64,000 nt of DNA. Origin: Chitinophagales bacterium. Lineage in GTDB: Bacteria; Bacteroidota; Bacteroidia; Chitinophagales; Chitinophagaceae. The position numbers were made by a program, and so were the translations under genes. Positions 27,898-37,405 of this stretch are shown here, one piece after another. How positions within the stretch are numbered: position 1 is the first letter of the stretch; the number at the start of each line of letters is the position of its first letter. The DNA is taken from NCBI GenBank assembly GCA_021323755.1, contig JAJPKJ010000042.1:1-64000 (forward strand). The letters run 5' to 3'. The notes under the pieces were generated by a model. The model made no database searches. It was not told the DNA's origin and was given only the letters and a program-made list of their open reading frames with translations.

Positions 27898-29184
27898 ATG
27901 CATTTCGGAATCTGCACTTATGGCTCACGCGGGGACACGCAACCTTATATCGCCCTTGCTCTGGGGCTAAAAAGCAGGGGACATGTGATCACCCTTTTTG
28001 CGAACGAGAATTTCTCCGGCATGATCACCTGTTACAATATTGATTTTTGTCCATTGCCGGGAGACATGGAAGAGGTGGTGCATTCTCCTGAGGTCCTGGG
28101 AATTTTAAGATCGGGGAATATGATCCGCTTTCTTCGGGAATTGCAAAAGGTGGGCAGGAAATTTCAACCTGCTGCCAATGCAGCCATGCTCAAAGGAGCG
28201 TCTGGAGTGGATGTGCTGGTTGCAAGCCCGCTCGCGATGATCTGGGTATATTCAATCGCAGAAAAGCTGGGTAAAAAATGGGCGGTCGTACAACTCAGCC
28301 TGCCTACAGTCCCCACCAGGGAATTTCCTTTCGCTGGTCTTTCATTTTTTGATTTTTCGTTATACAATATTTTTACTTATAAGCTGATCCACAGTATCTA
28401 TTGGAAGCTAAATAAGAAGGATGTTAATGGGCACCGTGCCTTGCTCGGACTCCCTGCATTAAAAACCCCGATCCAAAAAAAAATGAATGCACAAAAGATA
28501 CTCAATCTTTATGCACTCAGCCCCTCGCTTATTTCCCGCCCTGATGATTGGCCGGATGAAGTTCAGTTGACTGGTTTTTTTGCTATTTCGCAATCCCAAA
28601 GAATCGCTGGCGGGAACGAGGAACCGGATGCAAAACTTATCGAGTGGCTGGCAGCAGGTGCACCACCGATCTATATAGGATTTGGAAGCATACCGATACC
28701 GGACACTGACAGATTTTCGGGCATCCTGCACGAACTTTTGGATAATACAAATGAGCGTATTATTTTTTGCCAGGGTTGGTCTGAACTTCCGGACCTGCCC
28801 CGCCATGAAAATTTATTTGCAGTAAAAGCGATCAACCATGAATGGTTATTCCCCAGGTGCAAGGCAGCGGTCATCCATGGTGGCATCGGCACACTTGCTG
28901 CAGTGCTTCATGCAAAAATACCTGCGATCGTGGTATCCATTTTCGGTGACCAGCCCATCTGGGGGAAATTCATCCAGCAAAAGGATCTCGGGGTTCATAT
29001 TCCATTTAAAAAACTCACCACTAAAAAATTGCTTGATGCCATCGAGATATCGCAGATGGCACAGGTAAAACACAACGCCAACATCATGGGAGAAAAGTTG
29101 CAGAATGAAGATGGAGTGACAACGGGAGTGGAGATGCTGGAAAAATATTTTGGCACCTTATCTCAGCCAGCACAGCTTACATAA
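27898..29184 (+). CDS. UGT/MGT-like glycosyltransferase (GT1-type), 428 aa
   Basis: From the ATG at 27898 the protein begins MHFGICTYGSRGDTQPYIA, the N-terminal signature of sterol-glucosyltransferase and macrolide-glycosyltransferase relatives with the GT-B fold. The C-terminal nucleotide-sugar domain shows IYIGFGSIP (~255), AVIHGGIGTLAAVLHAKIP (~320) and FGDQPIWGKFIQQKDLGV, the donor-binding region where most GT1 enzymes have HQ/DQ. An in-frame ATG at 27748 is upstream, but its extra 50 residues look non-coding. The acceptor could be a sterol-like lipid, carotenoid or small molecule. It is monocistronic, with kinase relics upstream. Confidence 0.85.
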   Translation: MHFGICTYGSRGDTQPYIALALGLKSRGHVITLFANENFSGMITCYNIDFCPLPGDMEEVVHSPEVLGILRSGNMIRFLRELQKVGRKFQPAANAAMLKGASGVDVLVASPLAMIWVYSIAEKLGKKWAVVQLSLPTVPTREFPFAGLSFFDFSLYNIFTYKLIHSIYWKLNKKDVNGHRALLGLPALKTPIQKKMNAQKILNLYALSPSLISRPDDWPDEVQLTGFFAISQSQRIAGGNEEPDAKLIEWLAAGAPPIYIGFGSIPIPDTDRFSGILHELLDNTNERIIFCQGWSELPDLPRHENLFAVKAINHEWLFPRCKAAVIHGGIGTLAAVLHAKIPAIVVSIFGDQPIWGKFIQQKDLGVHIPFKKLTTKKLLDAIEISQMAQVKHNANIMGEKLQNEDGVTTGVEMLEKYFGTLSQPAQLT

Positions 29185-29547
29185 ATCATTCCATTGATAT
29201 AAAATCTGCTTCGTCCTGATCACGATTTCCTTTCTTTGTGATAGCATATTGCTGGTCAATCACTCAACATGCTAAAGGAAATTTAACGGTTCAGTATATC
29301 GTATTTTAATCAAAAAATGGGAGAAGATGGAACAGGTATGCATTTCCGTTACATATTTTGCATCCAAAGAGAAAAATCGGACTGCTATCATTTTTGGGTA
29401 TTATTTCACAGCCTCAAAAGTTTCAGCCATAAAGGGAAAATTAGCGCACGCATTCTCTAATTTTTTTACCTCCATGTTTTTGTAGTAAATCAATTCTGTT
29501 TCCTATTGTGTGCTAATGCAGTGGGTGATTTTGGTTACAGGTCGAAG
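29185..29547. other. Intergenic region with a short member of the tRNA-tail/KLENA repeat family
   Basis: Two convergent genes flank this stretch. At 29424-29480, minus strand, there is a short reading MEVKKLENACANFPFMAETF followed by EAVK and a stop. It matches the KLENAI...NFP.LATNF reading of the repeats at 31.8, 36.5, 38.9 and 52.0 kb but lacks the SLINEF segment. The rest holds nothing recognisable. Confidence 0.4.
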
Positions 29548-30903
29548 TTAGTCTTTGTTTACTTCTACAATTTTAATCGCTTGTTCAAGTTCACGGTCTC
29601 TTTTCTCGATCAGATCTTCAATCGATGGGTAAAGCGGGAAATCTGGCTCGATGCTCACTAAATTCTTTGCCAGTGGTTTTACCGCCATCGTGTATTTGAC
29701 AAGGGGGAGACGAATATCGATCCCGGTTGCGGGAAGGATAACGTGTATCTCATCGCCGGATACATTGCCATAATATCCGCCGCCAACAACATCGCCGATG
29801 AAAAGCCCGCGCCGGTTTGTCTTGACGATTGAAGAAAATTCAGCGCTTGCAGAAAAACTTCTTCCGTCAGCCAACACGAATAATTTTCCAGAATAATTGT
29901 TCTTCTGTGGTTGCTGAATCTGAAGGTTTGGATGATCCTTTTCTGAGAATTTCTCCTTGATCGTTTCCTGCGAAAGATAATAGCGAAAAGGTCTATCTGT
30001 AAGGTATGAATAGAGTAGTTCGCCATTGTTGTCATTCCCTCCCTGGTTGCGGCGGATATCGATAATTAATTTTTTTACATTTTTTTGCCGGATGTCCGTG
30101 AAAGCGGAATCTAAAAAGGAATGAAAATTCTCCTTAGTCTGTTGCAGGAACCCGTCAAAAAAACTCCTTATCGTCAGCACCGCGGTACTTCCTTTTTCGT
30201 AATGGAGTTCAAGATATTTTCCTGGTCTATTATAAGGAGATGCGCATAAGATCTCTTTAAATGGAGCACTATTGAGAGTAGAAGTCCCCACTTTTTCCTT
30301 AATCGTCCGATAAGTGATCGTATACTTGTCGCTCACTCCAAATAAAAGCTGATAATAGTAGTTGAAACCTTCTGGCAATTCAGTGTCCTTATGCGATGTG
30401 ATAAAACCATCTGATTGAACATAATCGTAGGTTCTTCGAATTATTTTCTGCATCGTCACTCCATTGATCGATAATAATTCAGTTCCGCGCAAAGCAGTAT
30501 CCTGATTGTTACAATAAATATAAGCGCGGTTGTGAATGAACACCACAAGAGCTGGAAAGAATTTTCCCTTATCAGTCCATTCAGCAAATACAGTTTTAGG
30601 CGGGTTGGCATTGGTATGTCCATCGCCGATCGCAGCGATGATATAAGCCACTCGCGTGAAAAATTCTAGATCTGTCTCACTATCCCGTATCGACGCATAA
30701 CAACTGTCAAAAATTTGATCCATGATTACTTTGCTGCGATAGCGATATAGTCCCGGATGATTCTTCTCCAAGGTGTCTCGCAGGATCAAAAAATCTTTTT
30801 GCAATAATGGCTTTGGAATGTGTTGGTCGTAATGGGGTATTTGGGCCTTTGCAGAAAAAAAATAACCCAGTATCAATATGGACATCAAGAAATTGCTTTT
30901 CAT
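29548..30903 (-). CDS. Secreted S41-family (C-terminal-processing-like) peptidase, 451 aa
   Basis: A signal peptide (ending SAKAQ, ~21 residues) precedes an N-terminal helical region (FLILRDTLEKNHPGLYRYRS, IAAIGDGHTNANPP). A PDZ-like segment follows (ALRGTELLSINGVTMQKI), then the S41 core with LIIDIRRNQGGNDNNGELLY (~285) and VLADGRSFSASAEFSSIVK (~345), which carries the likely catalytic Ser. A typical GGGYYGN loop follows. Family members cleave C-terminal regions of periplasmic or secreted proteins; the target is unknown. Length and frame are normal and the gene stands alone. Confidence 0.85.
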   Translation of the reverse strand: MKSNFLMSILILGYFFSAKAQIPHYDQHIPKPLLQKDFLILRDTLEKNHPGLYRYRSKVIMDQIFDSCYASIRDSETDLEFFTRVAYIIAAIGDGHTNANPPKTVFAEWTDKGKFFPALVVFIHNRAYIYCNNQDTALRGTELLSINGVTMQKIIRRTYDYVQSDGFITSHKDTELPEGFNYYYQLLFGVSDKYTITYRTIKEKVGTSTLNSAPFKEILCASPYNRPGKYLELHYEKGSTAVLTIRSFFDGFLQQTKENFHSFLDSAFTDIRQKNVKKLIIDIRRNQGGNDNNGELLYSYLTDRPFRYYLSQETIKEKFSEKDHPNLQIQQPQKNNYSGKLFVLADGRSFSASAEFSSIVKTNRRGLFIGDVVGGGYYGNVSGDEIHVILPATGIDIRLPLVKYTMAVKPLAKNLVSIEPDFPLYPSIEDLIEKRDRELEQAIKIVEVNKD

Positions 30904-31265
30904 TTAAACGTTTTATAGTTGGACCGACGTTGTAGGCAATTGTTGCACGTGATGTGCATTATAATTGGAGTTTTTCCACAGTTTTTATGAGGGCGTGATT
31001 TATATACCCAGAATAAAATGGGCATTATAGAAAAATTTTTTGTAGGCGGTCAGATGATAAGAGGTTCAATAGCGCATAGCCGAAAAAGGCAAATATCCAA
31101 TGAAATCAAATCCCTTTTTCGATAAGGGTCGGTGATTTTAAAATTCATATACCTAAACAGAGTCTGTTACAACGGGGCGCACTTTTTTGAAATGAATCAA
31201 CCAAAGAATTTTACAAAAGCAGGAATTACGCAAAATCTTTTTAATCACTTCGATTAGATTCGAGA
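30904..31265. other. Intergenic region, nothing recognised
   Basis: About 360 bp between two minus-strand genes. No gene-like frame is apparent. CACTTTTTTGAAATGAAT near 31180-31197 resembles the outer part of the repeat at 52.0 kb (CACTTTTTTGAAGTG), which may be a further eroded trace. Confidence 0.35.
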
Positions 31266-31751
31266 CTATTGTTCGATAATTTCTCCTGAAACAGTACCAT
31301 CTGGATTAAAAAACCGCATCCCGTTAGAATTTGATCCTGTTATCACACCCATTGGAATATTGCTAAATGTTGCAGTAATCTTGCCATTGGTAATTGTTAC
31401 ATTCACCGTGCCTCCTCCGGTTGATTCACATTGCAATTGTCCATTGGAATAAAATTCAACGTCACATGACGGTGTAGCATTATTAAATGGCGGATAATCA
31501 AGTACGGCATATGAATTAGAATCTGGCTTGGTGCTAAAATTGATCATTAACCATATTTGCGGACTATATGGATCGTCAACACTCTGAAGCGTTAGATCTG
31601 CGTAGGTGGTGGAATTGCCAATGAAATGAGAATTAGAAAGACTCCAGGTCCAATTTGATTTTGGGAGGGTTAGGGAGGATTTGGATTTATTACATCCATT
31701 CATGAATACCAATAGAAACAAAATCGAAGCGAGATGGATAAAGTATTTCAT
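31266..31751 (-). CDS. Lipoprotein of unknown function, 161 aa
   Basis: The start at 31751 gives a lipoprotein signal with acceptor Cys 20 (LLVFMNGC), so it is preferred over a frame extension to 31820 whose extra codons derive from a repeat. The mature protein is Ser/Thr/Asn-rich and strand-rich (WTWSLSNSHFIGNSTTYADL, QIWLMINFSTKP, GGTVNVTITNGKITATFSNI), resembling small Bacteroidota envelope lipoproteins. No known domain is recognised. Repeat copy D lies immediately upstream and may hold or replace its original promoter. Confidence 0.6.
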   Translation of the reverse strand: MKYFIHLASILFLLVFMNGCNKSKSSLTLPKSNWTWSLSNSHFIGNSTTYADLTLQSVDDPYSPQIWLMINFSTKPDSNSYAVLDYPPFNNATPSCDVEFYSNGQLQCESTGGGTVNVTITNGKITATFSNIPMGVITGSNSNGMRFFNPDGTVSGEIIEQ

Positions 31752-31775
31752 GGTTCGCGAAGTTAAATGTTTCAA

Positions 31776-31840
31776 AATTTGTGTAGCAAGAAAGGCAAAT
31801 TTAGCGAACTCATCAATCAATGATCTGATTAAGCATTTAT
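31776..31840 (-). repeat. Diverged tRNA-tail/KLENA repeat, copy D
   Basis: On the minus strand this reads IDEFAKFAFLATQIL, matching the INEFxNFPxLATNF reading of the copies at 36.5 and 52.0 kb. CTTTCTTGCTAC matches the 3' tail (CTCTCTCGCTAC) of the tRNA-like copies. The hairpin seen beside other copies is missing. It lies between the lipoprotein gene and a permease relic. Confidence 0.45.
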
Positions 31841-31877
31841 TCTAAATACAATCGCGTCAATCATAAAACCCCGTAAA

Positions 31878-32018
31878 CTTTTCGCCGGGTTTGTTATGCT
31901 GCTTTAAATATCTGAAAACTCAACGTTATCATGGCAATCATTAGTGCAACAACAGCCGAAATTATGAAATACCAATAATTCAGTGTTACTTTCTCTGCAA
32001 AACCTTCCAGCCATCTGA
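31878..32018 (-). pseudogene. C-terminal relic of an FtsX-type permease
   Basis: The minus strand reads RWLEGFAEKVTLNYWYFI, then ISAVVALMIAMITLSFQIFK, which is the last membrane helix of these permeases. After a 1-2 base indel it continues ITNPAKSLRG, matching the family ending NPVKSLRTE. Nothing of the other ~740 residues remains. It lies directly downstream of the intact permease at 32021-34417, so two permease genes stood in tandem before one was lost. Confidence 0.7.
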
Positions 32019-32020
32019 AA

Positions 32021-34417
32021 TTATTCTGTTCTCAAACTCTTCACTGGGTTTGCCATGGCTGCTTTGATGGATTGAAAACTGATAGCTATTAAAGCGATCA
32101 CTACCAAAAGAAGAGCTGTTAAAGCAAACATCCATCCACTGATGTGTATCCGATAGGCAAAATCCCTCAGCCATTTATTCATTGCCCAGTAAGCCAGGGG
32201 CGTTGCAATTACACACGCGATAATTACCAATTTCAAATAGTCTTTACTAATCAATTGTACAATGCTGCCGACACTTGCACCCAATACTTTCCTTATGCCT
32301 ATTTCTTTTACTTTAACCTGTGCCGTATAAGTTGTCAAACCAAACAGGCCAAGGCATGAAATAAAAATGGCGATGGCTGCGAAAGTTGTAAACAAAGTAC
32401 CAGTCCGCTGTTGCGATTGATAGTGCGATTCAAATGTCTTATCAAGGAAATCGTAAGAGAAAGGTGTGTTGTTTGCATATTTTTTATACTGCAACTCTAC
32501 TGCTTTGATGGCTGCCTGAGCACCCGCACCTGTTGTTCGTACATATAAAGTGTTCTTTAATCCAGACGTTCTAATTAATAAAGGACCCACGGGATCTAGC
32601 AGCGATTTAAAATTAAAATCCTTTATTACACCAACTATTTCTCCATTGGCAATGCCATAACCAATCTTTGTACCGACGTAAGGAGGTTTCAAACCCATCG
32701 CTTTTACGGCAGTTTCATTTAAAATATATTTATTTTCATCAGAAGGCGTTTCGCTAAAATTTGTTCCCGCAATGAGTTGGTACTTCATCGTAGGTATAAA
32801 CTTTTTATCTGCAGATACACGCCAAAGCATAAACGGAACATTTCCCTCTTTACCATCCCAAACAATATCTCCTGATACCTCGGTTACGTTTGTAATATCT
32901 TTTGCGCTGCTAAACGAAACATTTAGTAGGTTTTTTTGCAATAGCAATTCATTTTCTATAGCGGAAGCATTTTTCGTTGCTTCTGCCGGAAATGAAACCG
33001 TAAAAACATAGTTCTTATCATACCCCAAATCTTTATTCCTTATATAAGCCATTTGTTTTCCCATTATGATTGTAACAACCAGCAGTATGAATGAGATGGC
33101 AAATTGAAGAACCACTAACGATTTTCTGAATGAAGCCACTCTAATACCCAAAAAGCTTTTTTCACGTACTGCGCCTAAAGGATTAAAGGATGATAATAAA
33201 ATTGCCGGATAAATGCATGAAATAAGTATTGTTCCAAACAATACGCAAACCAATATTTCTAACATGGAAAAATTGGCCAGGGAAAGAATTAATTGTTCGC
33301 CTGTGATTCTATCATACAATGGCTTCAACAAATTGATTAAAACAAATGCGATGAAAATAGCAAACCCGAAAGTCAGGACTGTCTCAGTAATGAATTGCAA
33401 AAATAATTGTCCTCTTTTCGCACCAATGATTTTTTTTATGCTTACCTCTTTAATCCTTGTGAGCGCCCGAGCCGTAGACAGGTTTACGTAGTTAATGCTT
33501 GCAATGACCAATATTAATATCGCAACGAGAGTCATTATTTGTACCATTTGTAATGCAGCATGATCTCCATCAATTCCTGTAAGATGAAGGTCTCCTAAAT
33601 TCTGCAATTGGAAAGTTGTTGAAGTTTGACCATTTCCCATAGCCTTAAATAACTGTGTAAGTTTTGTTTCAATACTTGAAGTATTGGCATTTGGATTTAT
33701 CAGAAGGAACGTTCTGAAGCTATAGTCGTTTATGTCTTCATCGATTGTTTTCCAGCCGTGATTGCCACCGTGGTTAGCGAATTGTTGAGCATAATAATCT
33801 AGCGGAAAAATAGCATCGTATTGCAGAGAAGAATTATGAGGGAAGTTCTGCAAAACGGCAGTCACCGTAAAATTGTTATTATCAAACCGTACAGTTTTGC
33901 CAATAGCATCGTCTGTGTCAAATAATTTTTTGGCCGTTGACTGTGTGAGTGCGACAGAGTGCGTATTCGGCAAAAATGCATTTTGACCACCATGCAACAA
34001 GGCGTACTTGAAGAAGCTTAAAAAATTACTGTCTGCATAAACAATATTGTTGTTGTCAAATACTTTTGTTTGATCACTATTAGATAACATTTTATCGGAC
34101 AAGGTTGGATTTTCATTGTCACTCGCTAATCTTAAAACAGAAATTACACCAGGAATTTTTTTCGCCACTACAGATAATGGCGCAGGTATCCCTTGCCAGG
34201 CAAGTGATTTCCGTTGTAAAAAAGTAATGTGTGAATTTACCTGGTAGATATTTTTATACTCCCGGTTAAATCTATTGTAGCTAAATTCATACTGAACCCA
34301 AAGCAGCAGCATAATCCCTGTTGCAAGCCCCACAGCGAGTCCGCTTATGTTTACAATACTGTAAAATTTACTGGCTTTCAAATTCCGCCATGCAGTTTTA
34401 AAATAGTATTTAAGCAT
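32021..34417 (-). CDS. FtsX/MacB-type ABC transporter permease, 798 aa
   Basis: It starts MLKYYFKTAWRNLKASKFYS with a helix at ~20-42 (INISGLAVGLATGIMLLL), then a periplasmic MacB-like domain and an FtsX helix trio from ~285. A helix near 430 (SLVVLQFAISFILLVVTII) leads into a second periplasmic domain. The last FtsX trio has the conserved KEIGIRKVLGASVGSIVQLI and ends AAMANPVKSLRTE. It was probably an inner-membrane partner of an ABC ATPase encoded elsewhere. The promoter-like repeat begins just upstream (34441), with its TGCACG core 93 bp from the start, as at two other permeases. The frame is intact. Confidence 0.9.
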   Translation of the reverse strand: MLKYYFKTAWRNLKASKFYSIVNISGLAVGLATGIMLLLWVQYEFSYNRFNREYKNIYQVNSHITFLQRKSLAWQGIPAPLSVVAKKIPGVISVLRLASDNENPTLSDKMLSNSDQTKVFDNNNIVYADSNFLSFFKYALLHGGQNAFLPNTHSVALTQSTAKKLFDTDDAIGKTVRFDNNNFTVTAVLQNFPHNSSLQYDAIFPLDYYAQQFANHGGNHGWKTIDEDINDYSFRTFLLINPNANTSSIETKLTQLFKAMGNGQTSTTFQLQNLGDLHLTGIDGDHAALQMVQIMTLVAILILVIASINYVNLSTARALTRIKEVSIKKIIGAKRGQLFLQFITETVLTFGFAIFIAFVLINLLKPLYDRITGEQLILSLANFSMLEILVCVLFGTILISCIYPAILLSSFNPLGAVREKSFLGIRVASFRKSLVVLQFAISFILLVVTIIMGKQMAYIRNKDLGYDKNYVFTVSFPAEATKNASAIENELLLQKNLLNVSFSSAKDITNVTEVSGDIVWDGKEGNVPFMLWRVSADKKFIPTMKYQLIAGTNFSETPSDENKYILNETAVKAMGLKPPYVGTKIGYGIANGEIVGVIKDFNFKSLLDPVGPLLIRTSGLKNTLYVRTTGAGAQAAIKAVELQYKKYANNTPFSYDFLDKTFESHYQSQQRTGTLFTTFAAIAIFISCLGLFGLTTYTAQVKVKEIGIRKVLGASVGSIVQLISKDYLKLVIIACVIATPLAYWAMNKWLRDFAYRIHISGWMFALTALLLVVIALIAISFQSIKAAMANPVKSLRTE

Positions 34418-34440
34418 AAAAAGAGATTATTTGCTTTCTC

Positions 34441-34555
34441 AGCAACAAAAAGACCAAGATCGTTTTTAATTGTGTCTTAATCAATTAGTAGAATATCAGT
34501 GAAGTATTATGCACGATTTTGATACAGTTCTTGTGCGGTTATGATCGAATATTGT
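34441..34555 (-). promoter_or_regulatory. Permease upstream box, copy 1
   Basis: The region contains TGCACGATTTTGATACAG (plus strand, 34510-34527) and an AAAGACCAAGATCGTTTTTAAT segment nearer the gene. Both are shared with copies at 47.3, 54.9 and 60.2 kb. Here the near segment is the most diverged. The TGCACG core is 93 bp from the permease ATG. Position and conservation suggest a promoter or operator; no regulator is identified. Confidence 0.5.
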
Positions 34556-34562
34556 CTCGTCC

Positions 34563-34860
34563 TGGAAAAACTATACAGGTGGTATCGTCCTGAAAATAAC
34601 TGTCAGTTCTATATATGGGTGCTTCATCAACAAAAAGCCATTATTGTTTTTTGGTTGCGGATTCTTGAATGAAAGCAATCTGAAAGGTGTTTAAAGTTTT
34701 CTGATGTCTCCTTTAGGATTGATCGCCAGATTGCAGAAGTTATCGGAATGGAAGACATGTGACTGATTTTGGTTTATCAGTATTAATTTAATAGGGTGAG
34801 AAATCAATTTGGGAAGTTCTAACGGAAAGCAATTAATATTAAAATCGATAAGAACGCAAG
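34563..34860. other. Intergenic stretch with partial homology to the 47.4-47.5 kb region
   Basis: No gene is seen. Bases 34777-34817 (ATCAGTATTAATTTAATAGG and following) resemble 47436-47485 beyond permease box copy 2. The two upstream regions thus share a longer ancestor, interrupted here by about 210 bp. Confidence 0.4.
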
Positions 34861-35313
34861 CTATTTTGGAGGTGCGAAACGATTTTTCCTATAAGAATTT
34901 TTAATTGCAATTTTGCCATCCCTAAAAGTAAATAAATCACATCCAGTCACTTCAACTTTACTTCCATCTGATTTTGTTCCAGTGAAAAGCCATTCGGAAA
35001 AACCTCTATCGCCTAAAACAAAGTGGTAAGCATTTCCCCAATGGGCGTCATGAAAAATGGCAAAAACATTTTCAAAGGCTTTCTTTACTTCATCCTGTCC
35101 AATAAATTTCTCGCCGTCGGCTTTATCACCTGCAGATGCCTCGAAAATACAATCCTTTGTCATGAAGGACATTATTGCAGAGAGGTCATGTGCGTTGAAG
35201 GCATTAACAAACGAATCAAGGAACTTAACTGTTACTGGCGGATTTGTAGATTGGGCTGAAGCTAGAATCGGAAGCAATACAGCGATTAAGAATCTTGAAG
35301 TTAATTTGCGCAT
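34861..35313 (-). CDS. Secreted SnoaL/NTF2-like protein, 150 aa
   Basis: A signal peptide (residues 1-21, ending ASAQ) is followed by a single SnoaL-like alpha+beta domain. The N-terminal helix reads VKFLDSFVNAFNAHDLSAIM, then comes SFMTKDCIFEASAG, a helix with GQDEVKKAFENVFAIF, and the closing strands FSEWLFTGTKSDGSKVEVTG and CDLFTFRDGKIAIKNSYRK. Proteins of this fold include isomerases, hydratases and binding proteins, so no activity can be assigned. It is a single gene with no obvious operon partner. Confidence 0.8.
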   Translation of the reverse strand: MRKLTSRFLIAVLLPILASAQSTNPPVTVKFLDSFVNAFNAHDLSAIMSFMTKDCIFEASAGDKADGEKFIGQDEVKKAFENVFAIFHDAHWGNAYHFVLGDRGFSEWLFTGTKSDGSKVEVTGCDLFTFRDGKIAIKNSYRKNRFAPPK

Positions 35314-35576
35314 TTTGTATCTGATTTAAAAATTATTGAAATGAAGGGGATAGATTTTATCCTTATGAGTGAAATTGGACTATTTGGTCTTCTGTCATCA
35401 TCATAGATTGTCGCTATACAATAGCAGGCAACGGTCAGGGCTTTCTGCTGTGCTGATATTCGGTGATTCGTCAGTCCGGACTGCTGATGAGTAAAGTTAA
35501 TGAAGATGATAACAAATTCTGTTGCTCGGCTTTAGTTGTTCTGTAAGCTCCGCCAAGGGAGGAGGGCAAAGCCAAT

Positions 35577-36389
35577 TTATTTGACATGCCCTTGATGATA
35601 GACCTGGTTATTTGGGAAATCAATTTTTTTTAAATATTCTAAAATATCTTGCGCAGCTTTTTGACTTGCAGAATCAGTACCAACGTTAATTTTACTAAGG
35701 AGGGAAAATATATCTGGAGATCTGCCTTTAACTCCTCCCTCGATAGGGCTAGGTATCGGGAACTTTTTATCAACTATAAGATATCTCGCAACCAAAATAT
35801 TTTCAAATCCGTTGAAAAAAAGTTCATACCAGACCATATAGATATTTTCGTTGCGAAAGTATATGTTTGCTCCATTATCTATTAAAATCTTTGTACAAAG
35901 CAGGTTTGAAGTAGCCTCAGATAATGGAACAGTCATGCTCAGCGTATCATTATCTCTTCTATTAAATGAAGTATCATTAACGTTTGCGCCATATTTGATA
36001 AGTTCTTTTAAAATGCCGGCTGTATTTTTTTTTAAGGGTATGTATTTTGTTGCCTCCAATATTGGACTGAGATTAAATGAATCTCTTTTATTCACATCCG
36101 CTTTTTCTTTTAGTAAAGCTTTCACTGAATTGAGTTTGTCATTACCGACCGCTAACATCAGCAATGTTCTTCCAAATCTTGGTTCCTGAAAATTTAGATC
36201 ATATTTCCCACTCTCAGCAAGTCGTTTTATGGTCTCTACCTCTTCATTTTTTACTGCTTCCGCTAGTTTTTCATTTGGAGTATTATTGAAAAGACTAAAT
36301 TGATAGGCCTCACCAAAGCCCGATCTTTGGGCGCAACTGGATATATGAATAATGAATGCAAGTAAGAATATAATTTTGAAAGGCTTCAT
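35577..36389 (-). CDS. Ankyrin-repeat lipoprotein, 270 aa
   Basis: MKPFKIIFLLAFIIHISSC is a lipoprotein signal with acceptor Cys 19. Ankyrin-type repeats follow: NEEVETIKRLAESGKYDLNF, RTLLMLAVGNDKLNSVKALL, LSPILEATKYIPLKKNTAG and ILIDNGANIYFRN, spanning ~45-190. The C-terminal ~80 residues are less regular. Such proteins mediate protein-protein contacts in the envelope. The partner is unknown. Upstream lies repeat copy E with its hairpin. Confidence 0.75.
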   Translation of the reverse strand: MKPFKIIFLLAFIIHISSCAQRSGFGEAYQFSLFNNTPNEKLAEAVKNEEVETIKRLAESGKYDLNFQEPRFGRTLLMLAVGNDKLNSVKALLKEKADVNKRDSFNLSPILEATKYIPLKKNTAGILKELIKYGANVNDTSFNRRDNDTLSMTVPLSEATSNLLCTKILIDNGANIYFRNENIYMVWYELFFNGFENILVARYLIVDKKFPIPSPIEGGVKGRSPDIFSLLSKINVGTDSASQKAAQDILEYLKKIDFPNNQVYHQGHVK

Positions 36390-36418
36390 ATCATTATTGA
36401 TTGCTTAATTTACATGCG

Positions 36419-36545
36419 AAAAGCCACTCAAACGATTAATCCGAGCGGCTTTTGAAATTTGTAGCCAGAAGGGGGAAATTAGCGAACCCATTAATCAATG
36501 AATTTATTGCATTTTCTAATTTTTGAACATTACTTTTTTGCAATT
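36419..36545 (-). repeat. Hairpin plus tRNA-tail/KLENA repeat, copy E
   Basis: Read on the minus strand, the element gives KLQKSNVQKLENAINSLING, then FANFPLLATNFKSRSD and a stop, over 36545-36430. The DNA of the LATN part (CCCCTTCTGGCTAC) is a diverged form of the tRNA 3' tail seen at 44.7, 55.1 and 60.4 kb. Directly after it, AAAAGCCGCTC...GAGTGGCTTTT (36453-36419) forms a strong terminator-like hairpin. It lies downstream of the GIN-domain gene, which it could terminate. Confidence 0.5.
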
Positions 36546-36653
36546 TAGTAAATAAGGATATCTGTATGTAAATAATTCTTTAAAGCCTAACATTCGCTGA
36601 GAGAGTTTGGAAAAAATTATTTTTTGTCTGTCGATCAATCAAGTAACGTTCCA

Positions 36654-37388
36654 CTAATCAATCTTACTGATTTGCATTTCTCCAAAGTGGAACCACTTGT
36701 TTATTGTCGGATCTCCTTCGTAAGCTACAGAAGCTTCTCCAAAAGAAACAATCCTTATTGCATCAGAAACATGCAGTCGGAAACTCGCTTTACCGAACGC
36801 TGTTATTTTAGTGGTATGGTTATCTATAGCAACAGTGTTGATCCTGCTTTCCCCATAAGAAGTATATTTCTGATGACCAATTGAGCCCGTTTTGATATTT
36901 AGCTCTCCGTCACCATAGACAGAAGCCTTGAGCTTCCCGAGGTTTACTTCATTTAAAAAAACATGCGGGTTGCCATACATTTTTAACCTGAACTTCTTGC
37001 CGGCTAAGAGGCTTTGGCAGACTTGGGTCTCATCGCCCCGTATCGAAAGTGCTTGAAGGGCTTTATAATTTATGGTAGCCGCCACCACCGTGCCATGATA
37101 AATAGCACGCCTCCCGGTATACCCATCGTCTTCATTTTTAGTGATCTCTTTGGCACCTTCTAAATAAACGCGCAGGGTTTTACCATTCACTTCAATATGT
37201 ATTTTATCTATAGGAGCGCTGCACTTTTCAATAACTACATTTTCTTCATTTCCTTCAACAAATGTGACTTGAATGTGCGGGCTAACTATTATTTTTTCGA
37301 AATGGCGTACCGATATTTTTGTTTGCGCGAACGCTGCGGTACACATAAAAATTATAGCAATCGTAATACTGTGTTTTGATTTTAGCAT
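36654..37388 (-). CDS. Secreted GIN-domain (DUF2807) protein, 244 aa
   Basis: A signal peptide ending AAFAQ (~21 residues) precedes a right-handed beta-helix-like GIN domain. It begins FEKIIVSPHIQVTFVEGNEE and has regular strand repeats such as LRVYLEGAKE, LKASVYGDGELNIKTGS and HTTKITAFGKASFRLH. This domain (putative autotransporter adhesin head) is common in Bacteroidota envelope proteins. Its ligand is unknown. The gene follows the serine hydrolase at 37406-38809 by 17 bp and is probably co-transcribed with it. Confidence 0.8.
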   Translation of the reverse strand: MLKSKHSITIAIIFMCTAAFAQTKISVRHFEKIIVSPHIQVTFVEGNEENVVIEKCSAPIDKIHIEVNGKTLRVYLEGAKEITKNEDDGYTGRRAIYHGTVVAATINYKALQALSIRGDETQVCQSLLAGKKFRLKMYGNPHVFLNEVNLGKLKASVYGDGELNIKTGSIGHQKYTSYGESRINTVAIDNHTTKITAFGKASFRLHVSDAIRIVSFGEASVAYEGDPTINKWFHFGEMQISKID

Positions 37389-37405
37389 AAAATATTTTTA
37401 CAAGT

